Shown piece after piece: positions 7,951 through 17,886 of a DNA stretch of 64,000 nucleotides (positions are counted from its first letter, which is position 1; each line of letters starts with the position of its first letter). Below the pieces are notes generated by a model. It had not been told where the DNA came from. It did no database searches and saw only the letters and a program-made list of their open reading frames with translations. This DNA comes from Brevundimonas sp. (lineage in GTDB: Bacteria > Pseudomonadota > Alphaproteobacteria > Caulobacterales > Caulobacteraceae): NCBI RefSeq assembly GCF_030704825.1, contig NZ_JAUYNX010000016.1, forward strand, positions 62,001-126,000, written 5' to 3'. Made by a program: the position numbers and the translations under genes.

Positions 7951-8081
7951 CGCTCGCTCCTCTCGTCAGCCGCCCCGACACCTAGCGCATAACTTCGTGT
8001 TTCGCGCCCCGAACCGGCCTTAAACCCGCGCGCTTTCATGGCAGAAGGGGGGAATCGCCCCTCAAGGCCTATGGACATTCT

Positions 8082-9521
<1,440 letters not shown>

Positions 9522-9536
9522 TCCCCAGGGGTCGGC

Positions 9537-10577
9537 ATGATCAAATACATCGGCTCCAAGCGGGCGTTGCTGGCGCAGATCGCGACCGCGATCCGCGGAC
9601 AGCTGCCCGGCGGCGGGACCGTATGCGACCTGTTCTCCGGCTCGGCGAGGGTCGGCCACGCCCTCAAGCGCGAGGGGTTCCGGGTCTGGTCGAACGACCA
9701 CAACGCCTATGCCCATGTGTTGGCGACCGCCTATGTGCAGGCGGATCGGGAGCGGTGGCTGGAGCGGGCCGAAGAGGTGCTCGCCGAACTGCGCGCGGTG
9801 ACGCCGCAGGCCGGCTGGTTCACCCGGGCCTTCTGCGAGGACGCCCGTTATTTCACGCCCGCGAACGGCGCCGTCATCGACGCCATGCGCGACCGGATCG
9901 CCGCCATGGCCCTGGAGCCGGAGCTGGAGGCCATCGCCCTGGTCAGTTTGATGGAAGCCGCCGACCGGGTGGATTCCACGGCCGGCCTGCAGATGGCCTA
10001 TATGAAACAGTGGGCGGCGCGGGCGCTGAAGCCGCTGGAGCTGCGCATGCCCGACATCCTGCCGGGCGTGGCGGGCGGGCCGTGCCGGGCGACCCGCCGG
10101 GACGCGGTCGAACTGGCGCCCGAGGTCGAGGCCGACCTCGTCTACCTGGACCCGCCCTACAACCAGCATTCCTACCTCGGCAACTACCACTGCTGGGAGA
10201 GTCTGGTGCTGTGGGACAAGCCCGAGACCTATGGCGTCGCCAACAAGCGGATCGACGTCCGCACCCGCAAGAGCGCCTTCAACAGCCGACCCGGCATCGC
10301 CCCGGCGCTGCAGGCGGTGATCGGGGGGCTCAAGGCGCCGAACCTGATCGTCTCGTTCAACGACGAGGGCTATCTGGGCCGCGACCAGCTGGTCGGCATG
10401 CTGTCCGGCCGGGGCGAGGTGCAGGTCATCGAGATCGCCCGCCCGCGCTACGTCGGCGCCCGCATCGGCATCCACAATCCGCAAGGTGAGAAGGTCGGGG
10501 CCGTGGGCCGTCTGCGGAACGTGGAATATCTGTTCGTGGTCAGCGAGCGGCCGGTCCGCCTCGCCGACGCAGCGTGA
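9537..10577 (+). CDS. D12-class N6-adenine DNA methyltransferase
   Basis: A 346-residue protein with the alpha-class amino-methyltransferase order: N-terminal MIKYIGSKRALLAQI (D12 motif X), SAM-binding motif I CDLFSGSARVGHAL at residues 30-43, and catalytic motif IV VYLDPPYNQHSY about residue 204. NLIVSFNDEGYL and a C-terminal EYLFVVSE complete the fold. It should methylate adenine in a short DNA site. No restriction endonuclease or specificity gene is adjacent, so it looks like a solitary methylase; the target cannot be inferred. It is probably in one transcript with pyk (15-nt gap), an odd pairing. It is not CcrM, which is a different class. Confidence 0.88.
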   Translation: MIKYIGSKRALLAQIATAIRGQLPGGGTVCDLFSGSARVGHALKREGFRVWSNDHNAYAHVLATAYVQADRERWLERAEEVLAELRAVTPQAGWFTRAFCEDARYFTPANGAVIDAMRDRIAAMALEPELEAIALVSLMEAADRVDSTAGLQMAYMKQWAARALKPLELRMPDILPGVAGGPCRATRRDAVELAPEVEADLVYLDPPYNQHSYLGNYHCWESLVLWDKPETYGVANKRIDVRTRKSAFNSRPGIAPALQAVIGGLKAPNLIVSFNDEGYLGRDQLVGMLSGRGEVQVIEIARPRYVGARIGIHNPQGEKVGAVGRLRNVEYLFVVSERPVRLADAA

Positions 10578-10623
10578 GCGCCAGCGTACGGAACGCGACC
10601 GACTCTCCGTCCGTTACGGCGCC

Positions 10624-10884
10624 ATGGATACGATGCCCCTCACCCCTTCGCGTCGCCTCTATGCCCGCCAGACCTACGGCCGGGCGGCCGACGCCTTCGA
10701 TGCGGTGGCCTGGCGCCCGCCTGAGCCGCGCCGGTTCGACTCCCGCGTGGCCAACGATCCGGTGGTCCCGGAGCCCACGCTGAAGGAACTGGCCGCCGAC
10801 CTGCCCGGCTGGGTGACGGTGGTCGCCGGCGGCGCGGTCGCGGCCCTGATGGGCGCCCTGCTCGGCGGGGCGCTGGCCCTCTAG
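10624..10884 (+). CDS. small single-span membrane protein, unknown function
   Basis: An 86-residue protein I do not recognise. A polar, arginine- and proline-rich N-terminal two thirds ([26 protein letters not shown]) is followed by a C-terminal hydrophobic helix ([19 protein letters not shown]), giving a tail-anchored topology. The longer frame from 10486 overlaps the methylase and was rejected. The ATG at 10624 follows the methylase by 46 nt. The stop is interlocked with that of rnhB in a CTAG tetranucleotide (10881-10884). Confidence 0.6.
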   Translation: MDTMPLTPSRRLYARQTYGRAADAFDAVAWRPPEPRRFDSRVANDPVVPEPTLKELAADLPGWVTVVAGGAVAALMGALLGGALAL

Positions 10885-11555
10885 GTTTCCAGCAACGCCC
10901 GGATCGGGGCCCAGCCGCGCCGGTGGGCCGGGCAGGGGCCGAGGGTCCGCAGCGCCGACTGATGCACGGGCGCATTGTACCCCTTGTGCCCGGCGAAGCC
11001 GTAGCCGGGGTATTCGGCGTCCAGCTCGACCATCAGCCGGTCCCGCGCCGTCTTGGCCAGGATCGAGGCCGCCGCGATCGACAGCGACAGGCCGTCGCCG
11101 CCCACCACCGTCTGGACGTCGCACGGCAGTCTGAAGCGGTAGTTGCCGTCCACCAGCGCCGCGACCGGCTGGACCGACATCGCCTCGACCGCGCGGCACA
11201 TGGCCAGGCCGGTGGCGTGCAGGATGTTGAGCTCGGCGATCTCCTCGACCGAGGCGAAGCCGACGCCCCAGGCGACGGCCCGGGCCTTGATCTCGATCTC
11301 CAGCGCCTCGCGCCGGGCGTGGGTCAGGGCCTTGGAGTCGTCGATGCCCTCCGGCAGATCGTCGGGGTTCAGGATCACCGCCCCGGCCGAGACCGGCCCC
11401 GCCCACGGACCACGCCCCGCCTCGTCCACGCCGCACACCGGTCCGCCGCTGGACTGGATCAGCAACAGTTCGAGGCCCAGGGTCGGAAACACGCGCGCGA
11501 CCTTGGGCCCGGCGTTAAGCTTTGCCTTTGCAGGGGATTTCGACGGAGTCTTCAC
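10881..11555 (-). CDS. rnhB: ribonuclease HII
   Basis: A 224-residue enzyme with the RNase HII signature: [20 protein letters not shown] carries the first acidic pair, [12 protein letters not shown] the conserved DDSK, VDGNYRF the third aspartate and [12 protein letters not shown] the fourth. It cuts RNA in RNA-DNA hybrids and single ribonucleotides in DNA, acting in replication and repair. The GTG start at 11555 overlaps the stop of tag (GTGA), so translation is coupled. About 20 lysine-rich residues precede the catalytic domain, a common alphaproteobacterial extension. The 1155-nt frame that reaches 12035 is a shadow of tag. Confidence 0.93.
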   Translation of the reverse strand: MKTPSKSPAKAKLNAGPKVARVFPTLGLELLLIQSSGGPVCGVDEAGRGPWAGPVSAGAVILNPDDLPEGIDDSKALTHARREALEIEIKARAVAWGVGFASVEEIAELNILHATGLAMCRAVEAMSVQPVAALVDGNYRFRLPCDVQTVVGGDGLSLSIAAASILAKTARDRLMVELDAEYPGYGFAGHKGYNAPVHQSALRTLGPCPAHRRGWAPIRALLET

Positions 11556-12139
11556 CGCCCGGCCATCGCACGAACCTGCCGGTGACGGAAGCATTCGACA
11601 CCGTGATCGTTGACCATGCCCACAGCCTGCATGAAGGCGTAGACGATCACCGGGCCGCAGAAGGTGAAGCCTCGCTTCTTCAGCGCCTTCGCCATGGCCT
11701 CGGACTCCGGCGTGGCGACGGGCCGTCCCGCACTGTCGGGCCACTGGTTCTGGATCGGCGCCCTGCCGACGAACGACCATAGCCATTCGGAAAAGTCCTC
11801 GCCGCCGTCGCGCATCTCCAGCCAGATCTTCGCGCCCTTGATCGCGCTGTTGATCTTGGCCCGCGAGCGGATGATCCGCGCGTCGCCCAGCAGCCGCCCG
11901 ATATCGGCCTCGCCGTAGCCGGCGACGATCTCCGGGTCGAAGCCGTCGAAGGCCTCGCGCATCCCCTCGCGCTTCCTCAGGATGGTGATCCAGGCCAGCC
12001 CCGCCTGGAAGCCGTCCAGCACCAGCTTCTCCCACAGGGCCCGGGCGTCATACTCGGGCACGCCCCATTCCTCGTCGTGATAGGCGACGTACAGCGGATC
12101 GATCCCGCACCAGGCGCAGCGGTGGAGTGAGTCGGCCAT
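11552..12139 (-). CDS. tag: DNA-3-methyladenine glycosylase I
   Basis: A 195-residue enzyme of normal length. The N-terminal zinc and base-pocket motifs are present ([21 protein letters not shown]), followed by the helix-hairpin region [17 protein letters not shown] and [13 protein letters not shown]; the C-terminal [20 protein letters not shown] includes the remaining zinc histidine and cysteine. It removes 3-methyladenine from alkylated DNA to start base excision repair. It is operonic with rnhB through a 4-nt overlap, forming a small nucleic-acid maintenance unit. Confidence 0.93.
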   Translation of the reverse strand: MADSLHRCAWCGIDPLYVAYHDEEWGVPEYDARALWEKLVLDGFQAGLAWITILRKREGMREAFDGFDPEIVAGYGEADIGRLLGDARIIRSRAKINSAIKGAKIWLEMRDGGEDFSEWLWSFVGRAPIQNQWPDSAGRPVATPESEAMAKALKKRGFTFCGPVIVYAFMQAVGMVNDHGVECFRHRQVRAMAGR

Positions 12140-12166
12140 GGGGGCAGGGTAGCGGATCGAGGTCGT

Positions 12167-12832
12167 TCACCCCACCTCCGCGAACGCCCGCACGGGAAAC
12201 GTCCCGAAGGCCTTCACCTTCGGCGGGGCGGCGGTGAAGCGGAAGCCCTCGTCGGGCAGCAGCTCCAGCCCGCGCATGTGTTCGCAGATCGGTATGCCCG
12301 CCCCCAGCAGCCGGGTGTGGACCGGCCGGACCCGGGTGCGGGTGTCGTCGATGTTATGGGAATCGACGCCGACCAGGGCCGCGCCCGCCTCGACCAGGAA
12401 GGCGGCGGCGGCCTCGGTCAGGAAGGGGTGGTCCTCGAAATAGGCGTCGGTGCGCCAGTGGCGGGCCCAGCCGGTGTGGACCAGCACGGCCTTGCCGCGC
12501 AGGTCGAGGCCGGCGAACCGGTCGGCGTCGACGGCCTGCAGGCCCTGCGCCCGCACCACCAGCCCCGGCAGGCCGGCGACCCGTTCGAGGCCGACCTCGC
12601 TCAGATCCTCGCCGTCGGCGTAGCGGTGAAACGGGCTGTCCAGATAGGTGCCGGTGTTGCCGACCATCTCGATCCGCCCGATCTGGAATTCGGTCCCGGG
12701 ATCGTAGTTCGCCCACGACGCCTCGCGGCTCAGATGGTCGCAGATCAGCGGCGCGGGCAGGCCCTTGTAGGTGATCATGCCCGCTTCGATGGTGTGGCTG
12801 AGGTCGATCAGGCGAGGGCGGGTATCGGTCAT
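12167..12832 (-). CDS. cyclase-family protein (kynurenine formamidase fold) with altered metal motif
   Basis: A 221-residue protein of the cyclase/KynB family: IDLSHTIEAGMITYKGLPAP at the start, DLRGKAVLVHTGWARHW, and VGVDSHNIDDT plus ICEHMRGL near the end. The family metal motif is HxGTHxDxPxH; here it reads NTGTYLDSPFH at residues 59-69, so two of the zinc-binding histidines are Asn and Tyr. Catalysis is therefore uncertain, or uses different metal ligands. The ATG at 12832 overlaps the stop of ygfZ by 4 nt; the 425-residue frame to 13444 is a shadow. The substrate is unknown. Confidence 0.82.
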   Translation of the reverse strand: MTDTRPRLIDLSHTIEAGMITYKGLPAPLICDHLSREASWANYDPGTEFQIGRIEMVGNTGTYLDSPFHRYADGEDLSEVGLERVAGLPGLVVRAQGLQAVDADRFAGLDLRGKAVLVHTGWARHWRTDAYFEDHPFLTEAAAAFLVEAGAALVGVDSHNIDDTRTRVRPVHTRLLGAGIPICEHMRGLELLPDEGFRFTAAPPKVKAFGTFPVRAFAEVG

Positions 12833-13617
12833 GCGGGCATCCATCCGGGCCGGCGCACTTCGACCGGCCGGCCGTCGACGGTCAAGGCGCCCTCCAGCCG
12901 GTCCAGCCGCAACAGGGCCATGGCTGCGCCGTCGCGGCCGCCAAGCACCTCGCCGGCCCGAAGCTCGCCGTTCAGCACCTCGGCTCCGAAGGCCGGGGCC
13001 GGGCCCTCGAAGGCGAGGGGCAGCATGCGGGTCTTGATGCTTCCCCGCCGCTTCATGCGCGAGGTCGTCTCCTGGCCGACGAAACAGCCCTTCTGGAAGT
13101 CGATGCCGTTCAGCAGGTCGAAATCGGCTTCGATCGGATACATCCTGTCCGACGGAGCGTCGGCGGCCGGGTCGGGAACGCCGACCGCGAGACGGTGGGC
13201 CTGCCAGTCGTCCTCGCCCGCATCGGTCAACGGATCGCCGCCGAGGCGGCGGCCGCCGAGCGCGCGCGCGCGCGGGTCCGCGACGAAGCCCTCGGGCAGA
13301 TCGCCGCCCCAGGCCGCGAACACCGGGCGTTCGTCCGCCTCGACCGTGACCTGCGCCCGCAGGCGGTACATGGCCAGCCGCTGCATCAGGGCCTCCCGAC
13401 GGTCGGCGGCGACGTCGAGCGTCACCGCGCCCGCCTCGCCCCACAGGAACAGGTCGAACAGCAGCCGGCCCGGCGGCGACAGCAGGGCGCCGAAGCGCAG
13501 GTCGCCGTCGGCCAGGGTCTCGACGTCCTGCGTCAGCAGATTGTGCAGGAACGGGCGGGCGTCGGGCCCCGAGACCCGGACAAGGGCGCGGCTGTCGAGG
13601 CGGGCGATTCTCGTCAT
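12829..13617 (-). CDS. ygfZ: folate-binding YgfZ/GcvT-like Fe-S cluster assembly protein
   Basis: A 262-residue tetrahydrofolate-dependent protein of the GcvT fold. The N-terminal folate domain is recognisable (VSGPDARPFLHNLLTQDVE, LLSPPGRLLFDLFLW), and the family signature K-G-C-[FY]-x-G-Q-E is present as QKGCFVGQETTSRM around residue 177. YgfZ/IBA57 proteins help mature [4Fe-4S] enzymes such as radical-SAM and aconitase-type proteins. It is first of a two-gene unit with the cyclase-family gene. ErpA, another Fe-S maturation factor, is encoded 5 kb away at 18409. Confidence 0.9.
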   Translation of the reverse strand: MTRIARLDSRALVRVSGPDARPFLHNLLTQDVETLADGDLRFGALLSPPGRLLFDLFLWGEAGAVTLDVAADRREALMQRLAMYRLRAQVTVEADERPVFAAWGGDLPEGFVADPRARALGGRRLGGDPLTDAGEDDWQAHRLAVGVPDPAADAPSDRMYPIEADFDLLNGIDFQKGCFVGQETTSRMKRRGSIKTRMLPLAFEGPAPAFGAEVLNGELRAGEVLGGRDGAAMALLRLDRLEGALTVDGRPVEVRRPGWMPA

Positions 13618-13665
13618 GCCCCGAAGATAGGGCTTCGCGCCCGCCGATGCATCGGTAGGCGCCGC

Positions 13666-14100
13666 CTAGATGCAGGAGCCCCAGGTCGGCGTGCCGGGAC
13701 GCGCCACCAGTTCATCCACGGTCGTCCGCATGGCCTCCGGGTCGGCAGTCAATACCTCCTCCAGTCCCTCCTCCCTGTAGGCGGCGCACATCGACGGATC
13801 GCCCAGGCCCGCGAGGTTCTGGCTCTTGAATCCCGCGAGTCCCTCCGTCGTCATGCCATTGGCCAGGGCATAGGCGTCCAGCCGTTCGACCTGGCGACGC
13901 AGTTCCGCCTGAAACTCCGGAGCTGTCTCCGGGGTGCAGGTTCGGGCCGCCTCGGCGATCCCGGAATAGAGGGCGATGGCGCACAGGACGCCCTCGCCGG
14001 CCGCCTTTTCCCGCGGCGCGGATTGCGGGGCCGCGCTCGCCGCCGGAACCCCCGCCGCCAGAACGACGGCGACGACGGCAGCCCATTTCGATCGCATCAT
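13666..14100 (-). CDS. exported protein of unknown function
   Basis: A 144-residue protein with a clear signal peptide (MMRSKWAAVVAVVLAAGVPAASA) and a mature domain of about 120 residues with four cysteines (in LCAIAL, TCTPE, MCAAY and the C-terminal GSCI), suggesting two periplasmic disulfides. I do not recognise the family. Two adjacent ATG codons (14100 and 14097) could start it. It is transcribed away from the GT9 gene and ends 48 nt before ygfZ. The far longer frame running to 16488 is a shadow of the dihydroorotase gene. Confidence 0.65.
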   Translation of the reverse strand: MMRSKWAAVVAVVLAAGVPAASAAPQSAPREKAAGEGVLCAIALYSGIAEAARTCTPETAPEFQAELRRQVERLDAYALANGMTTEGLAGFKSQNLAGLGDPSMCAAYREEGLEEVLTADPEAMRTTVDELVARPGTPTWGSCI

Positions 14101-14199
14101 CAGTCTTGTCCCGTTGCCACAGCAACCTAGGCCATGGCGCCGCCTTTGCGAACCTCGGCGGCGCTGACCGAAATCCGAGAATCCGTATACGGTGCATCC

Positions 14200-15159
14200 A
14201 TGACGGGACGGTTCCCCATCCTCTACATCGCCGAGGCGGACGCGAGCGACGCCATCCTGTCGTCGGGGGTGCTCGCCTATATGGTCGAGGCCATGCCGCA
14301 GGCGAGCTTCACCGTGGTCGGATCGGCGAAGAGCGCGCCCCTGTTCGCCGACACGCCGCGGCTGGACCGGTTGATCGTGCTGGAGCGGGACAGCCGGCTG
14401 GACTGGCTCGGCCTGTGGGGCAAGGTGCGCGAGACGCGCTGGGGGCTGGTGGTCGACATGCGCGGCTCGACCCTGTCGGGCAAGCTGAAGCGGCAAAAGC
14501 GGGCCGTGCGCGGGGCCTGGGAGGCGGGCGTCCACGCCGTGGAGCAGGCGGCGCGGGTGCTGCAGCTGGAGGAGGTTCCGGCGCCGAAGCTGTTCGTCTC
14601 GGAGGCGACCCGGGCCAAGGCGGACGCCCTGATCCCGGCTGAAGAGGTTCCCCTGCTGGCCCTCGGCCCCGGCGCCGGCTGGATGGGCAAGGTCTGGCCG
14701 TCCGAGCGCTACGCCAAGGTCGCCGTCGCCCTGGTCGGCGAGGGCGGTCCGCTGGAGGGCGGCCGGGTGATCGTGGTCGGCGACGACAACGCCCGCGAGG
14801 CGGCCCACGTCGTCCGCCTGTCGCTGCCGCGCAACCGGGTCACCGAACTGCAGGGGCGGCTGAGCCGGCTGGAGGCGGTCGCGGCCCTGGGACGGTCGGC
14901 GCTCTATATCGGGGCCGACACCCTCTGGACCGATCTGGCCGTGGCTTCCGGCGTCCCGGTGGTGGCGGCCTTCGGGCCATCGGACGAGGCCGAGCACGGA
15001 CCGTGGGGCGGCATCGCGGTGCGGGGGCCGCGCTCGGTCGAGGAGTTCCGCAAGATCGACCCCAATCTGAACCAGGCCATCCAGCACATGAACGACCTGC
15101 CGGCCGATCGCGTGCTGAAGGCGGCGCGGACGCTGCTCGACCGGCGCGCGACGGCCTAG
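14200..15159 (+). CDS. glycosyltransferase family 9 (LPS heptosyltransferase-like)
   Basis: A 319-residue GT9 protein: N-terminal ILYIAEADASDAILSSGVLA, LVVDMRGSTLSG in the acceptor domain, LALGPGAGWMGKVWPSERYA for nucleotide-sugar binding, and the ADP-heptose-side motif YIGADTLWTDLAVASGVPVVAAFGPSD, which I cite in two overlapping parts. GT9 enzymes add heptose or similar sugars to lipopolysaccharide core in the cytosol. The usual signature has D-[ST]-G near GADTLW; here T-L replaces the S-G. The ATG at 14200 was chosen over 14134 since the family begins at ILYI. It is 33 nt upstream of the dihydroorotase-like gene. Confidence 0.85.
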   Translation: MTGRFPILYIAEADASDAILSSGVLAYMVEAMPQASFTVVGSAKSAPLFADTPRLDRLIVLERDSRLDWLGLWGKVRETRWGLVVDMRGSTLSGKLKRQKRAVRGAWEAGVHAVEQAARVLQLEEVPAPKLFVSEATRAKADALIPAEEVPLLALGPGAGWMGKVWPSERYAKVAVALVGEGGPLEGGRVIVVGDDNAREAAHVVRLSLPRNRVTELQGRLSRLEAVAALGRSALYIGADTLWTDLAVASGVPVVAAFGPSDEAEHGPWGGIAVRGPRSVEEFRKIDPNLNQAIQHMNDLPADRVLKAARTLLDRRATA

Positions 15160-15192
15160 AACCTTCGGCCGCGCGGGGCTAAGGGACGGGGC

Positions 15193-16527
15193 ATGACCCA
15201 GACATATGACCTGATCGTCCGCGGCGGCGAAGTCGCGAACCACGCGGGGCGCGGCCGCGCCGACGTCGGGGTGATCGACGGCCGCATCGCCTTCGTCGGC
15301 GACCTGTCGCGGGCCAGCGCGGGCGAGACGGTCGACGCCGCCGGCCTGACCGTCCTGCCTGGCGTCATCGACACCCAGGTCCATTTCCGCGAGCCGGGGC
15401 TGGAGTGGAAGGAAGACCTCGAGAGCGGCAGCCGCGCGGCGGCCCTGGGCGGAGTGACGGCCGTGTTCGAGATGCCGAACACCGAGCCCAACACCACCGA
15501 CCCGGACACCCTCGCCGACAAGCTGGACCGCGCCCGCGACCGGATGTGGACCGACCACGCCTTCTACATCGGCGGCACCCACGAGAACGCCCGCCACCTC
15601 GCCGAGCTGGAGCGCCTGCCGGGATGCTGCGGCGTCAAGGTGTTCATGGGGGCCTCGACCGGCACCCTGCTGGTCGCCGACGACGACGGGGTGCGCGAGG
15701 TGCTGCGCCATGTGAAGCGCCGCGCCACCTTCCACTCCGAGGACGAATACCGGCTGGTCGAGCGCCGCCCGCTGGCCCGCCCGGGCGACTGGACCAGCCA
15801 CCCCGAGGTGCGCGACGCCGAAAGCGCCATCCGCTCCACTCGCCGGCTGGTGGGTCTGGCCCGCGAGGTCGGCGCCCGCATCCATGTGCTGCACGTCTCG
15901 ACCGCCGAGGAGGTCCGCTTCCTGGCCGACCACAAGGACGTCGCCACCGCCGAGGTGACGCCCCAACACCTGACCCTGGACGGCGACGAGGCCTACGCCC
16001 GGCTCAAGGGCTACGCCCAGATGAACCCGCCGATCCGCAACGCCGCCCACATCGCGGGGCTGTGGACCGGGATCGAGCAGGGGGTGTTCGACGTGCTGGG
16101 TTCGGACCACGCCCCGCACACGATCGAGGAGAAGGCCCGGCCCTATCCGGCCTCGCCCTCGGGCATGCCGGGGGTGCAGACCCTGGTGCCGGTGATGTTG
16201 ACCCATGTGGCCCATGGGCGGCTGTCGCTGGACCGGTTCATCGACCTGACCTCGCACGGCGCCAACCGGGTGTTCGGCATCGCCGGCAAGGGCCGGATGG
16301 CCGAGGGGTATGACGCGGATCTGACCCTCGTCGACCTGAAGGCGAAGCACGTCATCCGCCACGCCGACATGGCCACCCGCGCCGGCTGGACGCCGTTCGA
16401 CGGCTTCGAGGCGACCGGCAAGGCCACGGCCACCATCGTGCGCGGTCGGGTGGTGATGAAGGACGGCGAACTGATCGGCGCCGCCCACGGCCGGCCGGTG
16501 CGGTTCCAGGAGACCCTGGGGGCGTGA
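15193..16527 (+). CDS. pyrC: dihydroorotase-family amidohydrolase
   Basis: A 444-residue amidohydrolase with the dihydroorotase layout: the N-terminal beta domain, VIDTQVHFREPGLE at 58-71, the carbamylated-lysine segment CGVKVFMGASTG, metal histidines in TFHSED and HVLHVSTAEE, and the catalytic aspartate in GSDHAPHTIEEK. It would form or open dihydroorotate in pyrimidine synthesis. The HxH pair of class I enzymes reads QVH, with Gln62 at the first metal-binding histidine, so it could be a non-catalytic PyrX-like partner or another cyclic amidase. pyrB is not adjacent. It overlaps tyrA by 4 nt (GTGA). Confidence 0.78.
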   Translation: MTQTYDLIVRGGEVANHAGRGRADVGVIDGRIAFVGDLSRASAGETVDAAGLTVLPGVIDTQVHFREPGLEWKEDLESGSRAAALGGVTAVFEMPNTEPNTTDPDTLADKLDRARDRMWTDHAFYIGGTHENARHLAELERLPGCCGVKVFMGASTGTLLVADDDGVREVLRHVKRRATFHSEDEYRLVERRPLARPGDWTSHPEVRDAESAIRSTRRLVGLAREVGARIHVLHVSTAEEVRFLADHKDVATAEVTPQHLTLDGDEAYARLKGYAQMNPPIRNAAHIAGLWTGIEQGVFDVLGSDHAPHTIEEKARPYPASPSGMPGVQTLVPVMLTHVAHGRLSLDRFIDLTSHGANRVFGIAGKGRMAEGYDADLTLVDLKAKHVIRHADMATRAGWTPFDGFEATGKATATIVRGRVVMKDGELIGAAHGRPVRFQETLGA

Positions 16528-17255
16528 AGACGCAGCGCCTGGGTCTGATCGGCTTCGGCGCCTTCGGCCGGTTGACGGCCCGACACCTGGCTCCGCATTT
16601 CGAAATCCTCGCCCACGATCCGGCCGCGACCGACGATCTGGACGGCCTTGTCCGGCTGGCGGACCTGGCGGAGACCGCCGCCTGTCCCGTGGTCGTCCTC
16701 GCCGTGCCGGTCGAGGCGCTGGAAGCGACGGTGGCGGCCATCGCGCCCCATGTCGCGCCCGGCGCCCTGGTGCTGGATGTCGGTTCGGTGAAGGTGAAGC
16801 CGGCCGGGATCATGGCGGCCGGCCTGCCGCCGTCGGCGCAGATCGTCGGGACCCACCCCCTGTTCGGGCCGCAGAGCGGCAAGGACGGCATCGCCGGCCT
16901 GAACATCGCGGTCTGTCCGGTCCGGGGCGGGCCCGCCGCCCGCCGGGTCGCCGCCTTCTGCCGCGCGGCCCTCGGCCTGAAGGTGTTCCTCGTCTCGCCC
17001 GAGGATCACGACCGCGAGGCGGCGACGGTGCAGGGCCTGACCCATCTGATCGCCCGCGTCCTGATGGCCATGGAGCCCCTGCCGACGCGCATGACCACCG
17101 TCAGCTTCGAGCGGCTGATGCAGGCGGTCGAGCTGGTGCGCCACGATTCCCCGGCGGTGTTCAGGGCCATCGAGCGCGACAATCCCTTCGTCTCCGCCGT
17201 GCGCGAGCGCTTCTTCGACCTCGCCGGACAGGCCCGCGCCGACCTGGAGGACTAG
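16524..17255 (+). CDS. tyrA: prephenate/arogenate dehydrogenase
   Basis: A 243-residue NAD(P)-dependent dehydrogenase: Rossmann loop LGLIGFGAFGRLTARHLA at residues 6-23, VVLAVPVEALE, DVGSVKV, and the signature GTHPLFGPQSGKDG with the catalytic His region. The helical C-terminal dimerisation domain (HLIARVLMAM, RAIERDNPF) is on the short side; no ACT or chorismate-mutase domain is attached. It oxidatively decarboxylates prephenate or arogenate on the route to tyrosine. The GTG start overlaps the dihydroorotase stop (GTGA), so the two are co-translated. Confidence 0.88.
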   Translation: MKTQRLGLIGFGAFGRLTARHLAPHFEILAHDPAATDDLDGLVRLADLAETAACPVVVLAVPVEALEATVAAIAPHVAPGALVLDVGSVKVKPAGIMAAGLPPSAQIVGTHPLFGPQSGKDGIAGLNIAVCPVRGGPAARRVAAFCRAALGLKVFLVSPEDHDREAATVQGLTHLIARVLMAMEPLPTRMTTVSFERLMQAVELVRHDSPAVFRAIERDNPFVSAVRERFFDLAGQARADLED

Positions 17256-17886
17256 CGTCCGCATCTTCGGTATGCTGCTCCTTCCAGCCATGCGGAAACG
17301 ACCCCGCGCCGGACGGCGGGAGGGACGGGAAGGCGGCGGAGCGCCGGGCCGGAGCCCGGAGACAATTTGACTAACCGTTTCGACTCCAGACCGACGCTCC
17401 GCGCGGAGATTGTTCGGAAGCTTGCGTCCGGTGGCGGTCTTATCGCCTTACCGCAGCGCCTCCGGCGGGCGGGCCGTGCTTGCGACACGGTCCCGGACCG
17501 GACGAGTATCCCCCTCGCCCCTGACGTCCGACATCCATCGAACCCCGGGCGAACGCCTGCCTTCAGTTGGCAGGCCGGAACCGGGCCCCGCTTCTCCACA
17601 TCCCGCCGCCAGATCACGCAAGGCCTCTGCGCCTCCCCCGCGACGGAACGGGGCAGAGTCTCGCACGGGTCCCACATGCGGCTACGAAATGACGCTGCTT
17701 TTCCGGAAAGACATGGAAAAACAACGGGCGGATCGCGAAAATTGCTGCGTCTGAAAATGAAATTGCAGCAGGCGTTCCGGTTCCTCCGGTCCGAAGGCGC
17801 GCGGGAATTCGGCGTCGTTGTCATCGCCCGATAGACCTTCGCTTCGACTGGTAGGGGCCATCCGCGCGCGGTGTTATCGTGGCGAC
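17256..17886. other. unresolved 0.6-kb intergenic stretch
   Basis: About 630 nt without a gene I can defend. Frames on both strands are open (plus 17367-17834 from a TTG, minus 17252-17824), but neither protein is recognisable, both are rich in Arg/Pro/Ser, and their codon use lacks the strong GC3 of neighbouring genes. A short GC hairpin (CCGGGC-CGGA-GCCCGG, 17344-17359) sits 90 nt after tyrA. The stretch 17690-17770 is clearly less GC-rich than the rest of the window. It might hold an RNA gene or a young or decayed ORF. Confidence 0.5.

Noticed and set aside
13666..16488. A 940-residue minus-strand frame
   Set aside because: Only its last 144 residues (13666-14100) look like a real exported protein; the rest is antisense to GT9 and dihydroorotase.
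17252..17824. Minus-strand 190-residue frame near tyrA
   Set aside because: No recognisable domain, no ribosome site and atypical codon use; kept only as part of the unresolved stretch.
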